Shown here in pieces: positions 51,019 to 61,043 of a stretch of 64,000 nucleotides of DNA. The stretch spans positions 17,926 to 81,925 of the forward strand of contig DASYXY010000055.1 in the NCBI GenBank assembly GCA_035934385.1, in the 5' to 3' direction. Position 1 is the first letter of the stretch, and every line of letters starts with the position of its first letter. The notes below the pieces were generated by a model. That model searched no databases. It was not told where the DNA came from and saw only the letters and a list, made by a program, of their open reading frames with translations. The stretch comes from CF-118 sp035934385. GTDB taxonomy: Bacteria > Chloroflexota > Dormibacteria > Dormibacterales > Dormibacteraceae. Position numbers and translations under genes: made by a program.

Positions 51019-52368
51019 CTAAGGCGTCTCTGGCTTCATCGTCGGAAACAGGATCACGTCGCGGATCGCGGGCTGATCGGTCAGCAGCATCACCAGGCGG
51101 TCGATGCCCATCCCCATCCCGCCGCACGGCGGCAGGCCGTACTCGACCGCGCGCAGGAAATCCTCGTCCATCGGGTGAGCTTCCACGTCGCCTGCCGCGC
51201 GCCGGGCCGCCTGCTCCTCGAACCGCTGCCGCTGGTCGACCGGATCGGTCAGCTCGGTGAAAGCGTTGGCGTATTCGCGACCGAGGATTATCAGCTCGAA
51301 ACGCTCCACGAAGCGCGGGTCGTAGTCGCACCTCTGCGCCAGCGGCGAGATCTCGATCGGGTAGTCGATGACGAAGGTGGGCTGCCGGAGCTTCGGTTCG
51401 ACGTGCTCCTCGAACAGATCGTTGAGCTCCATGCCGTAAGCGCTCCGCCCCGTGTGCTCCAGCACTAGGTCGAACATGCGCTCACGCCGATACGGCGGCG
51501 TCAGGTCGACGGTTTCGCCTTGATAGCTGGTCGCCAACGGGCGTTGCGCGGCGCCGGCCGCAGCCACCACGATGTCCTCCACCAGGCGCATCACGTCGTG
51601 GTAGTCGACGTACGCCTCGTACGACTCCAGCAGCGTGAACTCTGGATTGTGGCGGGGCGACAGTCCCTCGTTGCGAAAAACGCGGCCGATCTCATAGACG
51701 CGCTCGAGGCCGCCGACAAGCAGCCGCTTCAGGTGCAGCTCGAGTGCGATCCGCAGGTACAGGTCGCGGTCGAGCGCATTGTGATGGGTCACGAACGGAC
51801 GCGCATGGCCGCCGCCGGGAATCTCTTGAAGCACCGGCGTCTCGACCTCCAGGAATCCGCGCTCGTCGTACAGCCTCCGGATCGCCTCGATGATTCGGGT
51901 GCGAGCCCGAAACACTTCGCGCACGGTCGGGTTGGCGATCAGGTCCACGTATCGCTGCCGGTAGCGGATCTCGACGTCTTTCAATCCGTGCCATTTGTCG
52001 GGCAGCGGCCGCAGGGCCTTGGTGAGCAGCGCGATCTCGTGCACCTCGACGGTCGGCTCGCCGCGGCGAGTCATGAACATCGGACCTCGCGCGCCGACGA
52101 TGTCGCCTGGATCGAGCTGCGTGAATCGATCGAACTGGTCGGCGCCGACGATTTCTCGGCTCGCGAAGAGCTGGACACGGCCGGCTCCGTCCTGCAGGTC
52201 GGCGAACGCCGAACCGCCGTGTAGACGCTTGACCATCACGCGCCCGGCGACCGCGACGGTGTGGGTTTTCTCGCCGCTGGTTTGCGCGAGGAGCTCCTTG
52301 GCGGTCTCGCTCGAGTGCGTGGGCTTGAATAGGGCCGTGCGCCGGTCGCTTTCACTCAATGCGGACAA
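51019..52368 (-). CDS. lysS: Lysyl-tRNA synthetase, class II
   Basis: 449 residues from a TTG. This is shorter at the N-terminus than E. coli LysS (about 505) but with a complete OB-fold (VAVAGRVMVKRLHGGSAFADLQDGAG). Class II motifs are ETPVLQEIPGGGHARPF, motif 2 VYEIGRVFRNEGLSPRHNPEFTLLESYEAY and motif 3 GGMGMGIDRLVMLL. A TTG at 52356 is an alternative start. The stop lies 2 bases before the serS start. Confidence 0.96.
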   Translation of the reverse strand: MSALSESDRRTALFKPTHSSETAKELLAQTSGEKTHTVAVAGRVMVKRLHGGSAFADLQDGAGRVQLFASREIVGADQFDRFTQLDPGDIVGARGPMFMTRRGEPTVEVHEIALLTKALRPLPDKWHGLKDVEIRYRQRYVDLIANPTVREVFRARTRIIEAIRRLYDERGFLEVETPVLQEIPGGGHARPFVTHHNALDRDLYLRIALELHLKRLLVGGLERVYEIGRVFRNEGLSPRHNPEFTLLESYEAYVDYHDVMRLVEDIVVAAAGAAQRPLATSYQGETVDLTPPYRRERMFDLVLEHTGRSAYGMELNDLFEEHVEPKLRQPTFVIDYPIEISPLAQRCDYDPRFVERFELIILGREYANAFTELTDPVDQRQRFEEQAARRAAGDVEAHPMDEDFLRAVEYGLPPCGGMGMGIDRLVMLLTDQPAIRDVILFPTMKPETP

Positions 52369-52390
52369 AGACTAAGCGACCTGCGGGGGG

Positions 52391-53239
52391 CTAGAGGATG
52401 ACCTCCTGCTCCTCGGCGGCCGGGAACGTGTGCAGGGGTTTGCCGCCGGCCACGCGATGATTGCCGATCGCCTCTTCCATCAGCGCGTCGATGTCTGAGT
52501 CTGAATGGGTCGGGTCGTGGTGGAAAAAGGCGAGCTGCCCCACCTCTGCCTTGTCCGCCAGCGACAGGGCCTCGTCAAACGTCGAGTGCCCGAAACCAGC
52601 GTGGGTCTTGTACTCCTCGCGACTGAACTGCGCATCGTGCACTAGAAGGTCGGCTCCCCGGCACCAACGAACGAGGTCGGAAAGGGATCCGTTCTGCTCC
52701 TGCGCGAACAGCGCGATCTCGTTGTCGGTGGCGAAAGCAAATGAGGTGTCGCCCTCGTCGATGCGGTAGCCAAACGTCGGGATCGGGTGCATCAGCAGGT
52801 GCGGCGTGATCCGCAGCCCACCGACCTCAAAGGTCTCGCCCGGGTTGCGCTCGATGAACTCCATTTCCGCCGGCATGTGATCGAGGCGGACTGGAAAGTA
52901 CGCCGGATCCATCTGGTCCGCGAACGCGGCCTGCAGCGACTTGGCCGATCCCGCGGGCCCGACGATCGTGAGGTGCGTGTTGGGCACGAACGCGGGCGAG
53001 AAGAACGGAAAGCCTTGGATGTGGTCCATGTGCGTGTGCGTGATGAGCAGGTGCGCCTGCAGCGCGCTGTCCTGGCCCAGGCCAGCCCCGAGCTCGGCGA
53101 TGCCCGAGCCCGAGTCGATGATGATGAGGTTCTCATCGGTGTCACGAACCTCGATACAGGTCGTGTTGCCTCCGTAGCGCAGCGTGCGGCGACCCGGCGT
53201 CGGCCTCGTTCCCCGCGTGCCCCAGAACTTGACCCTCAT
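52391..53239 (-). CDS. Metallo-beta-lactamase-fold hydrolase
   Basis: 282 residues. KFWGTRGTRPTP at the start, THTHMDHIQGFPFF as the HxHxDH metal motif, then HDAQFSREEY and HHDPTHSD give a full di-metal site. The order resembles MBL-fold phosphodiesterases of the PhnP/RNase Z-like and class III cAMP phosphodiesterase groups. The ATG overlaps the HD-GYP gene stop as ATGA, so the two are coupled. A role in second-messenger turnover is an inference from that pairing. Confidence 0.83.
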   Translation of the reverse strand: MRVKFWGTRGTRPTPGRRTLRYGGNTTCIEVRDTDENLIIIDSGSGIAELGAGLGQDSALQAHLLITHTHMDHIQGFPFFSPAFVPNTHLTIVGPAGSAKSLQAAFADQMDPAYFPVRLDHMPAEMEFIERNPGETFEVGGLRITPHLLMHPIPTFGYRIDEGDTSFAFATDNEIALFAQEQNGSLSDLVRWCRGADLLVHDAQFSREEYKTHAGFGHSTFDEALSLADKAEVGQLAFFHHDPTHSDSDIDALMEEAIGNHRVAGGKPLHTFPAAEEQEVIL

Positions 53240-55086
53240 CGTTCCGCCGTCTGCTCGTATATGCGTTTTTGCGTGAAGACGTCCAGCAGGTCAGAGTCAA
53301 GCTGGCCCTTGTTCGCTTCATCGTGCAGGATGCCGAGGGCACGCTCGACGGACACGGCGCGCTTGTAGGGTCGGTCTGCTGCGGTCAGCGCGTCGTAGAT
53401 GTCCGAGATGGTCATCATCTTGGCCTGCAACGGGATCCTGTCCGCGGTGAGCCGGCGCGGGTAGCCGGAACCGTCGAGCTTCTCGTGGTGCCCATATGCG
53501 ATCTCGGGGATGTTCCCCATCACGTTTGTCCAGGGGATCCCCACCAGGAACCGATAGCTGCTCGTTACGTGCCACTCCATCTTCAAGCGCTCGTCGGGAT
53601 CGAGGGTGCCCCTCGGAATGCTCAGGAAGCGGAATTCCTGCTCGTCGAGCAGCGGCTGGAGGACGCCGCTCATGTCCTCGTAGGTCCGGTGCGAGAGCGC
53701 CTCCAGCATCGACGCCTTGTCCTCTGGGAGAACGGTGGGCTCGTTTGCGGCAGCGATTGCTTCGAACCACTCCCGCAGCTGGTCCAACTCCCGCTCCAGG
53801 TCTCGATCGATGGCTTTGAACCTGGGCGAGTCGAAGCCATCACGCTTGGCGACCTCGAACTTCTCGTTCGCATACTTGAGTTGCACCGAGCGCTGCACGA
53901 AGTCGAACCGCGTCCTGATCAACGGGAGCTGGCGGGGCTGGAGCTTCTTCTCCTTCTGCAGGATCTCCTCGCTCACGCTGACCTTGCCGAAATCGTGGAG
54001 CCAGCACGCGTAGCGCAGCTCTTTGAACTGGTCGTCCGTGAACCGCGTGTCTCGGTATGTTCCAGTAGCGATCTCGTGAATCGCATGCGCGATGCCGCTT
54101 GTCAGCGTTTCAACGCGGTTCGAGTGGCCGGCGGTGGCAGGGTCTCTTTGCTCGATCGCTCCAACGCTCGCGTGCACGAAGCCGTCGAACAGCTTCTGGA
54201 TCGAGTCCAGGAGACTCTTGTTGTCGAGGGCCACGGCGGCCTGACTGGCAACGGACTCGAGCATTTCCAGGTCTTCGGGCCGGAAGCTGACGACCTCCTG
54301 TTCGACGGCGTCCACTGTCAGCTTCATGTCGAAGACTCGCTTGGCGTTGATCAGCTGGACCGCGCCGACGACATCGTCGTTGTAGTTGCGCATGGGCACG
54401 GTCAGCATCGACTTGGTCCGGTACCCGAACTGGGCGTCAAAGCCCTTGCCACCCTGCGGCTTCCCGGGCGGCGGGTTGTAGGCGTCGCCGTAAATCTGGC
54501 TGGTGCCCATGGTCACCGTGTAGCCGACAACGGTCTTCTCGTCCACGGGCACCTGGAAATCCGAGTAGGTGTTCTTGTCAATCGAAAAGTTCTGGCTCGA
54601 CGCCAGGACCAGGACGGGCGAGCTACCCTCGACAGCTTTGACTCGCCAGAGGCTCGCGCCGTCGGCATTGGTCAGCTGGCGCATTGTCGTGAGGATGAAT
54701 TCCTGCAGCTTGTCGATGTCCCGCTCGGCTGAGAGCGCGATCCCAATGCGATTGAGCTCTTCGAACTGCCGGTGCTGACGGCGAGCCTGCTCCTGGAGCT
54801 GATTGACCTCGAGCTTCAGGACCGAGTTCTGCAGCGCCACCCGGAGGAGCTCACGCAAAGCAGCCGCGGGCGAGTCGGCGGGCGGCCGGATCGCAAAGTC
54901 CTCGAGACCTTCAGGGGCGGCCTCGCCGGGCGCCAGCACGATGACGGCGGGGGCCGCGACCTTCTCCGCCTCGCCAAGAGCACTGCCTTCGAGTCCAAGC
55001 TCGGCCAGCACTGCACCGAACCTGCCGTCCGTTCCGGCCGCCAAGTACACGTGGAAGCCGCCGGCTGCTTTCACCGGGTCTATCAT
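53236..55086 (-). CDS. GAF - HD-GYP domain phosphodiesterase
   Basis: 616 residues from the ATG at 55086, which overlaps the coaX stop as ATGA. Residues 1-85 form a short alpha/beta region that looks like a degenerate receiver. 85-115 are a coiled coil and 115-290 a GAF domain. The HD-GYP domain starts at about 305: GHSNRVE at 320, HDFGK at 364-368 and HHEKLDGSGYP at 533-543. The usual spacing between HD and GYP motifs is near 65 residues; here it is about 165, because of a charged helical insertion around 395-505. HD-GYP enzymes hydrolyse cyclic di-GMP. The insertion could alter metal binding or regulation. Confidence 0.88.
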   Translation of the reverse strand: MIDPVKAAGGFHVYLAAGTDGRFGAVLAELGLEGSALGEAEKVAAPAVIVLAPGEAAPEGLEDFAIRPPADSPAAALRELLRVALQNSVLKLEVNQLQEQARRQHRQFEELNRIGIALSAERDIDKLQEFILTTMRQLTNADGASLWRVKAVEGSSPVLVLASSQNFSIDKNTYSDFQVPVDEKTVVGYTVTMGTSQIYGDAYNPPPGKPQGGKGFDAQFGYRTKSMLTVPMRNYNDDVVGAVQLINAKRVFDMKLTVDAVEQEVVSFRPEDLEMLESVASQAAVALDNKSLLDSIQKLFDGFVHASVGAIEQRDPATAGHSNRVETLTSGIAHAIHEIATGTYRDTRFTDDQFKELRYACWLHDFGKVSVSEEILQKEKKLQPRQLPLIRTRFDFVQRSVQLKYANEKFEVAKRDGFDSPRFKAIDRDLERELDQLREWFEAIAAANEPTVLPEDKASMLEALSHRTYEDMSGVLQPLLDEQEFRFLSIPRGTLDPDERLKMEWHVTSSYRFLVGIPWTNVMGNIPEIAYGHHEKLDGSGYPRRLTADRIPLQAKMMTISDIYDALTAADRPYKRAVSVERALGILHDEANKGQLDSDLLDVFTQKRIYEQTAER

Positions 55087-55856
55087 CGGCCGTCGGAGTT
55101 CTGGAGGTAAATCAGCCGCAATCCCTCCACGGTAAGCAGCGGGTCGGTTGCCTCGATCACGTGCGTCAGTCCTGCAACGAGCGAGGCCTGGCCGCCGGTC
55201 GCGATGACGCGCGCTGAGCCGCCAAGCTCGCGCACCATCCTGGCCACCATCCCCTCCACCTGGGCGACGAATCCCCACACGAGGCCCGACTGGATGGACG
55301 TGACCGTGTTGCGACCGATCACCGAGTCCGGCGCTATGGGCTCGACGCGGCGGAGCATTGCAGTCTGCGAAACCAGCGCGTCGAGCGAGATCTCGACGCC
55401 GGGAGCGATGGCACCGCCCAGGTAGTCGCCATCGGCGTTGATGGCGTCATACGTGACGGCGGTGCCGAAGTCGATCACGACCACGGGTCCGCCGTACTTC
55501 GTATACGCAGCAAGTGCGTTGGCGATGCGGTCGGCGCCGACCTCCTTTGGATTCTCGGCCCGCACGCGAACGCTTGTCTTGACGCCTGGCCCGACCATCA
55601 CGGGCTCGTGCTTGAGGTAGCGACGGGAGGCCTCGATCAGCGCCGCGTTGAGATTGGGCACCACGCTCGAGATGACCACACCAGTCACGACGCTCAGCTC
55701 CAGGCCCCTCAAGCTGAACAGCTCGCGCAGCTCGACGGCCATCTCGTCGGCGGTCCGCTCGCGGTGAGAGGTGACACGCCAGTCGGCGGCCAGCCGCTCT
55801 CCGTCGAACAGAGCGAACGTGACATTGGTGTTGCCGACGTCGACCGCCAGGAGCAC
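55083..55856 (-). CDS. coaX: Type III pantothenate kinase
   Basis: 257 residues from a GTG. AVDVGNTNVTFALFDG is the P-loop, and PKEVGADRIANALAAY and VVIDFGTAVTYDAINADGDYLGGAIAPG are the second and third family motifs. It phosphorylates pantothenate as the first step of CoA synthesis, needs a monovalent cation and is not feedback-inhibited by CoA. It lies between argH and the HD-GYP gene in the same orientation. No CoA riboswitch or BPL gene is seen. Confidence 0.96.
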   Translation of the reverse strand: MLLAVDVGNTNVTFALFDGERLAADWRVTSHRERTADEMAVELRELFSLRGLELSVVTGVVISSVVPNLNAALIEASRRYLKHEPVMVGPGVKTSVRVRAENPKEVGADRIANALAAYTKYGGPVVVIDFGTAVTYDAINADGDYLGGAIAPGVEISLDALVSQTAMLRRVEPIAPDSVIGRNTVTSIQSGLVWGFVAQVEGMVARMVRELGGSARVIATGGQASLVAGLTHVIEATDPLLTVEGLRLIYLQNSDGR

Positions 55857-55868
55857 CGGAAAGTTATG

Positions 55869-57214
<1,346 letters not shown>

Positions 57215-57218
<4 letters not shown>

Positions 57219-58465
57219 GGCGCGAGCCTCTTCACATCGCCGAGCAGGTTGCCGAGCTCGCGCTCCGGAAGCCGGCCCTGCACCTGCGCTGCCGTGCGCA
57301 CGCCCAGACCCCACAGCTTGATGAAGCCTGCAGCCGCCTTCTGGTCGAACGCGTCACCTCGGCCGTAGGTCGCAAGCGCGAGCTGGTAGAGCTGCGACGG
57401 GCTTTTCCGTCCGACGACCGTCGACGAGCCCTTGAACAGCTTCAGCCGAACCTCGCCCGTGACGTGCGCTTGAGTCTCGGTGACGAACGCGTACAGGGCG
57501 TCGCGCAGCGGGCTGAACCAGAGGCCGTCGTAGACCATCTGCGCCCACTGCTGGCCGACGAGCTCCTTGAAGCGGGCCACCTCCTTGGGAAGCGTGATGT
57601 CCTCGAGCGCCTGGTGCGCTTGCAGAAGCACGACCGCGGCCGGCGCTTCGTAGATCTCGCGCGACTTGATGCCAATGAGCCTGTTCTCGAGATGGTCGAT
57701 GCGGCCAACCCCATTGTCGCCACCGATTCGATTGAGCGCGGTGACGATCTCCAGCGGCTCCGTCTCCTTGCCATCGATTGACACTGGTACGCCCAGCTCG
57801 AAACCGATCTCGACGTACGCAGGCTCATCGGGGCAGCGTCGCGGGTCTTTCGTCCAGGCGTACACATCCGCCGGGGGCTCGGTCCACGGATCTTCGAGTA
57901 CACCGGCCTCGATCGAGCGGCCCCAAAGGTTCTCATCGGTCGAGTACGGCGACTCGGACGTCGCCGGCACCTCGATGCGGTGTTTCTGGGCGTACTCGAT
58001 CTCGTCGTCGCGGTTCATGCCCCACTCCCTGACCGGCGCGACGACCTCGAGGTCCGGCGCTAGCGCGGCGGTGGCGACGTCGAAGCGCACCTGGTCGTTG
58101 CCCTTGCCCGTGCACCCGTGCGCGATGGCAGTCGCGCCCTCGCGTCTCGCCACCTGCACGAGCATCGCCGCGATGAGGGGCCGGCCGAGCGCGGTCGCCA
58201 GCGGGTACTCCTTCTCGTAGACGGCGCCGGCCTGCAGTGACGGCCACACGAACAGCTCGAGGAAAGGCTGCCGCCCGTCGGCGACATACGCGGCCGACGC
58301 GCCAGTCTTGAGGGCCCTGGCCTGGACTGCGTCGAGGTCCTTCTTCTCACCCAGGTCCACGGTGAAGGCGATCACGTCCCAGCCGAGGTCCTGGAGCCAG
58401 CGGATCGCGACGGAAGTGTCGAGCCCGCCCGAGTAGGCGAGCACGATCTTGCGTTTCTCAGTCAC
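57215..58465 (-). CDS. argG: Argininosuccinate synthase
   Basis: 416 residues from a GTG that overlaps the argR stop by 8 bases. LAYSGGLDTSVAIRWL is the PP-loop, and AHGCTGKGNDQVRFD, SPYSTDENLWGRSIEAGVLEDP and GRIDHLENRLIGIKSREIYEAPA are family motifs. It joins citrulline and aspartate using ATP. The following argH start overlaps its stop. Confidence 0.97.
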
Positions 58466-58877
58466 CCGACTGCAGCAGTTCCTTCAACGAGCGGCTTGCC
58501 CCGGGCTGACGGAGCACGGCGATGATCGTGTCGTCGCCGGCGACTGTGCCGGCGACACCCGGAAGCGACGCCTCGTCGATGCGCCGCGCGACAAGGTTCG
58601 CGGTGCCCGGCGGCGTGCGGATGACCGCCACCGGCTGCACCACCTCGATCGAGAGGACAAGCTCGCGCACCAGGGCCGCTGTGCTCCGGTATCCGGCGCC
58701 GGACCGGACCAGGCCAAGCTCATGGATGTCGCGCGAGATGGTCGCCTGCGTCACACGGTGGCCGCGCCGCGAAAGCGCTGCCGCGATGTCCTGCTGCGTG
58801 TGAGCACTGCCGCGGCTCACCACCTCGAGAATCGCCTGATGGCGCCGGTCCTTGCCGGCCGGCTGCGGTTTGCTCAT
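58458..58877 (-). CDS. argR: Arginine repressor ArgR
   Basis: 139 residues from the ATG at 58877, overlapping the argD stop as ATGA. The N-terminal winged helix has RHQAILEVVSRGSAHTQQDIAAALSRRGHRVTQATISRDIHELGLVR. The C-terminal oligomerisation and arginine-binding domain has PGTANLVARRIDEASLPGVAGTVAGDDTIIAVL. It represses the arg genes when arginine is abundant. Lying inside the operon implies autoregulation. Confidence 0.96.
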   Translation of the reverse strand: MSKPQPAGKDRRHQAILEVVSRGSAHTQQDIAAALSRRGHRVTQATISRDIHELGLVRSGAGYRSTAALVRELVLSIEVVQPVAVIRTPPGTANLVARRIDEASLPGVAGTVAGDDTIIAVLRQPGASRSLKELLQSGD

Positions 58878-60037
58878 CCGGCCAGCCTTTGCATCGTGGA
58901 GTGCGCGTGCTCGATCTGGTCGGGGCTGATGATCAGCGGTGGCACGAACCGCACTGTGTGGTCGTCCACAGCGTTCACGAGCACGCCGGCCTCGAGGCAT
59001 GCCTGCTGAAACGGCTTGGCCCTTGGCTCGGCGAACTGCACGGCGCGCATGAGTCCGCGACCGCGCACCTCCTGGCCGCCGAGGTCGCGCAGAGCGCCGT
59101 CGAGGAGGTCTCCCATCTCGGCTGCGTGACCGACAAGCCCGTCACGCTCCACGACATGCAGCACCGCGATCGCGGCGGCACAAGCGAGTGGATTGCCGCC
59201 GAACGTGGAGCCGTGGTCGCCGGGCTCGAACACGTCAGCCTTGGGCGCTGCCAGGACCGCCCCGATCGGTACGCCCCCGCCCAGGCCTTTGGCCAGGGTC
59301 ATCACGTCAGGCGTGATGCCGTCGTGTTGATGGGCAAACCAGCGGCCGGTGCGGCCGATGCCGGTCTGCACCTCGTCCAGGATCATGAGCAGGTCTTGCT
59401 CGTCGCACCACTTGCGCACGCCCTCGAGATAGCCGGGCGCCGCCGGGATGACGCCGATCTCGCCCATCACCGGCTCGAGCATCACGGCGACGGTCTGCTT
59501 GCTGGTCGCGGCTTTGATGGCCTCGAGGTCGTTGTAGGGCACGTGGACGAAGCCCTCAGGCAGCGGCTTGAAAGGATCGGCGTACTTGGGCTGACCCCCT
59601 GCGGTGATCGTCGCCATCGTTCGACCGTGGAACGAGCCGATCGAGGTGATGATCTGAAACGCGCCGTCCTTGTTCCGAGCGCCCCACTTGCGCGCGATCT
59701 TGATCGCGGCCTCGTTCGCCTCGGCGCCTGAGTTTCCGAAGAACACGCGGGCCGGGAAGGCGAGCTCGACCAGGCGTTGGGCCAGCTCGACCTGCGGCTG
59801 GGTGAAGTACAGGTTGGAAGCGTGGATCAGGCTGTGTGACTGGCTGGCGACTGCCGCCGCGACCTCCGGATGCGCGTGGCCGAGCACGTTGACCGCAATG
59901 CCGGCGACGAGGTCGAGGTACTCGCGTCCTGTGTCGTCGTACACGAGGCAGCCGCGGCCGCGCACGAATGTGACCGGCAGGCGCTTGGCGGTGTGCATGA
60001 GGTACCTGTCGGCGAGCTCGGGGGTGGTCGGCGTCAT
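58874..60037 (-). CDS. argD: Acetylornithine aminotransferase
   Basis: 387 residues from the ATG at 60037. A GTG at 60049 would add four residues. Signatures are GIAVNVLGHAHPEV, FFGNSGAEANEAAIKIARKW, FHGRTMATITAGGQPKY, LMILDEVQTGIGRTG and the PLP-lysine region TLAKGLGGGVPIGAVLA. It makes N-acetylornithine from the semialdehyde produced by ArgC. Some members also work in lysine synthesis. The 169-base gap upstream, to argB, holds repeat R3. Confidence 0.95.
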   Translation of the reverse strand: MTPTTPELADRYLMHTAKRLPVTFVRGRGCLVYDDTGREYLDLVAGIAVNVLGHAHPEVAAAVASQSHSLIHASNLYFTQPQVELAQRLVELAFPARVFFGNSGAEANEAAIKIARKWGARNKDGAFQIITSIGSFHGRTMATITAGGQPKYADPFKPLPEGFVHVPYNDLEAIKAATSKQTVAVMLEPVMGEIGVIPAAPGYLEGVRKWCDEQDLLMILDEVQTGIGRTGRWFAHQHDGITPDVMTLAKGLGGGVPIGAVLAAPKADVFEPGDHGSTFGGNPLACAAAIAVLHVVERDGLVGHAAEMGDLLDGALRDLGGQEVRGRGLMRAVQFAEPRAKPFQQACLEAGVLVNAVDDHTVRFVPPLIISPDQIEHAHSTMQRLAG

Positions 60038-60174
60038 CAGGCCCCCCACAACCAGCCCGGAGGAGTGTCGTCCCGCCGCACATCAAAGGATCGCGCGCGC
60101 GCGTCCCACCCGCTAACCCCCCACCCACCTCTCTTGGGGAGATCCTTGCGGTGATCTCGACAATACGGGCGAGC

Positions 60175-60202
60175 CGCGACCTCCGCAACCCAGGTTGTTA
60201 AG
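60175..60202. repeat. Intergenic repeat R3 (partial)
   Basis: The end CTCCGCAACCCAGGTTGTTAAG matches the conserved 3' part of R1 and R2. Its minus-strand CTTAACAACC begins 4 bases after the argB stop. The rest of the gap (60038-60174) has a pyrimidine-rich segment but little other similarity. Confidence 0.45.
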
Positions 60203-60206
60203 GCGA

Positions 60207-61043
60207 TCACGGAGTGACCATCGTCCCGATGCCGGCCTCGGTGAAGAGCTCGAGCAGCAGCGCGTGCGGCACCCGCCCGTCGATGATGTGCGCGAGCGGC
60301 ACACGATCCAGCGATCGCAGGCATGCCTGCAGCTTGGGGATCATGCCGCCGGTGACCTCGCCGGTCTCGATTCGGCGCTCCGCGTCGTCCTTCGACATCA
60401 CCGCCACCACGCCGCCGTCCGCGCCCTGGACGCCGGGCACGTCGGTGAGCAGGATCAGCTTGGCTGCCCCGAGCGCGATCGCGATCTCGGCCGCCACCGT
60501 GTCAGCGTTGATGTTGTACGCGTGGCCGTCGTAGCCAAGGCCGATGGACGCGATCACTGGCACGTAGCCGCGACCGATAAGGGCGACGATGGGCTCAGAG
60601 CTCACCTGCACCACCTTGCCCACAAAGCCCATGTCCGAGGACAGGGGCTCGGCGATGATGCTCGGTCCGTCTTCGCCGCTCATCCCGACCGCCTGCCCGC
60701 CGAGCCGGTTCAGCGAGGCCACCAGATCTGGGCTGACTTTTCCGGTCAGCACCATCTTCACGACCTCCATCGTCTTTTCGTCGGTGACCCGCAGGCCGTT
60801 TTTGAACTCCGCGGTCAGTCCCAGACGTTCGCTCATCGCAGTGATCTCAGGGCCGCCACCGTGAACGAGCACAGGCTGCATGCCCACATACCGCAGGAGC
60901 ACCACGTCGAGCAACGTCTGCTCCTTCGACTGCTCGATCGCGTTGCCGCCGACCTTGATCACAACGACCTGGCCGTGGAACCGCTTGATGTACGGCAGCG
61001 CTTCGACGAGAACCTTCGCCCGTTCTTCGACTGTCAGTGTCAT
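60207..61043 (-). CDS. argB: Acetylglutamate kinase
   Basis: 278 residues from the ATG at 61043, overlapping the argJ stop as ATGA. VVIKVGGNAIE, PVLVHGGGPEITAMSERLG, NGLRVTD, YNINADTVAAEIAIALGAAKLILLTDVPGV and GGMIPKLQACLRSL are all present. It phosphorylates N-acetylglutamate. The N-terminal extension and sites typical of arginine-inhibited enzymes (EERAKVLVEALPYIKRFHG helix) are present, so feedback inhibition is plausible. Confidence 0.97.
   Translation of the reverse strand: MTLTVEERAKVLVEALPYIKRFHGQVVVIKVGGNAIEQSKEQTLLDVVLLRYVGMQPVLVHGGGPEITAMSERLGLTAEFKNGLRVTDEKTMEVVKMVLTGKVSPDLVASLNRLGGQAVGMSGEDGPSIIAEPLSSDMGFVGKVVQVSSEPIVALIGRGYVPVIASIGLGYDGHAYNINADTVAAEIAIALGAAKLILLTDVPGVQGADGGVVAVMSKDDAERRIETGEVTGGMIPKLQACLRSLDRVPLAHIIDGRVPHALLLELFTEAGIGTMVTP

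Noticed and set aside
51017..51331. Upstream extension of serS by 105 residues
   Set aside because: It lies inside lysS and reads as Arg/Gly-rich non-family sequence. The GTG at 51016 gives a normal SerS N-terminus.
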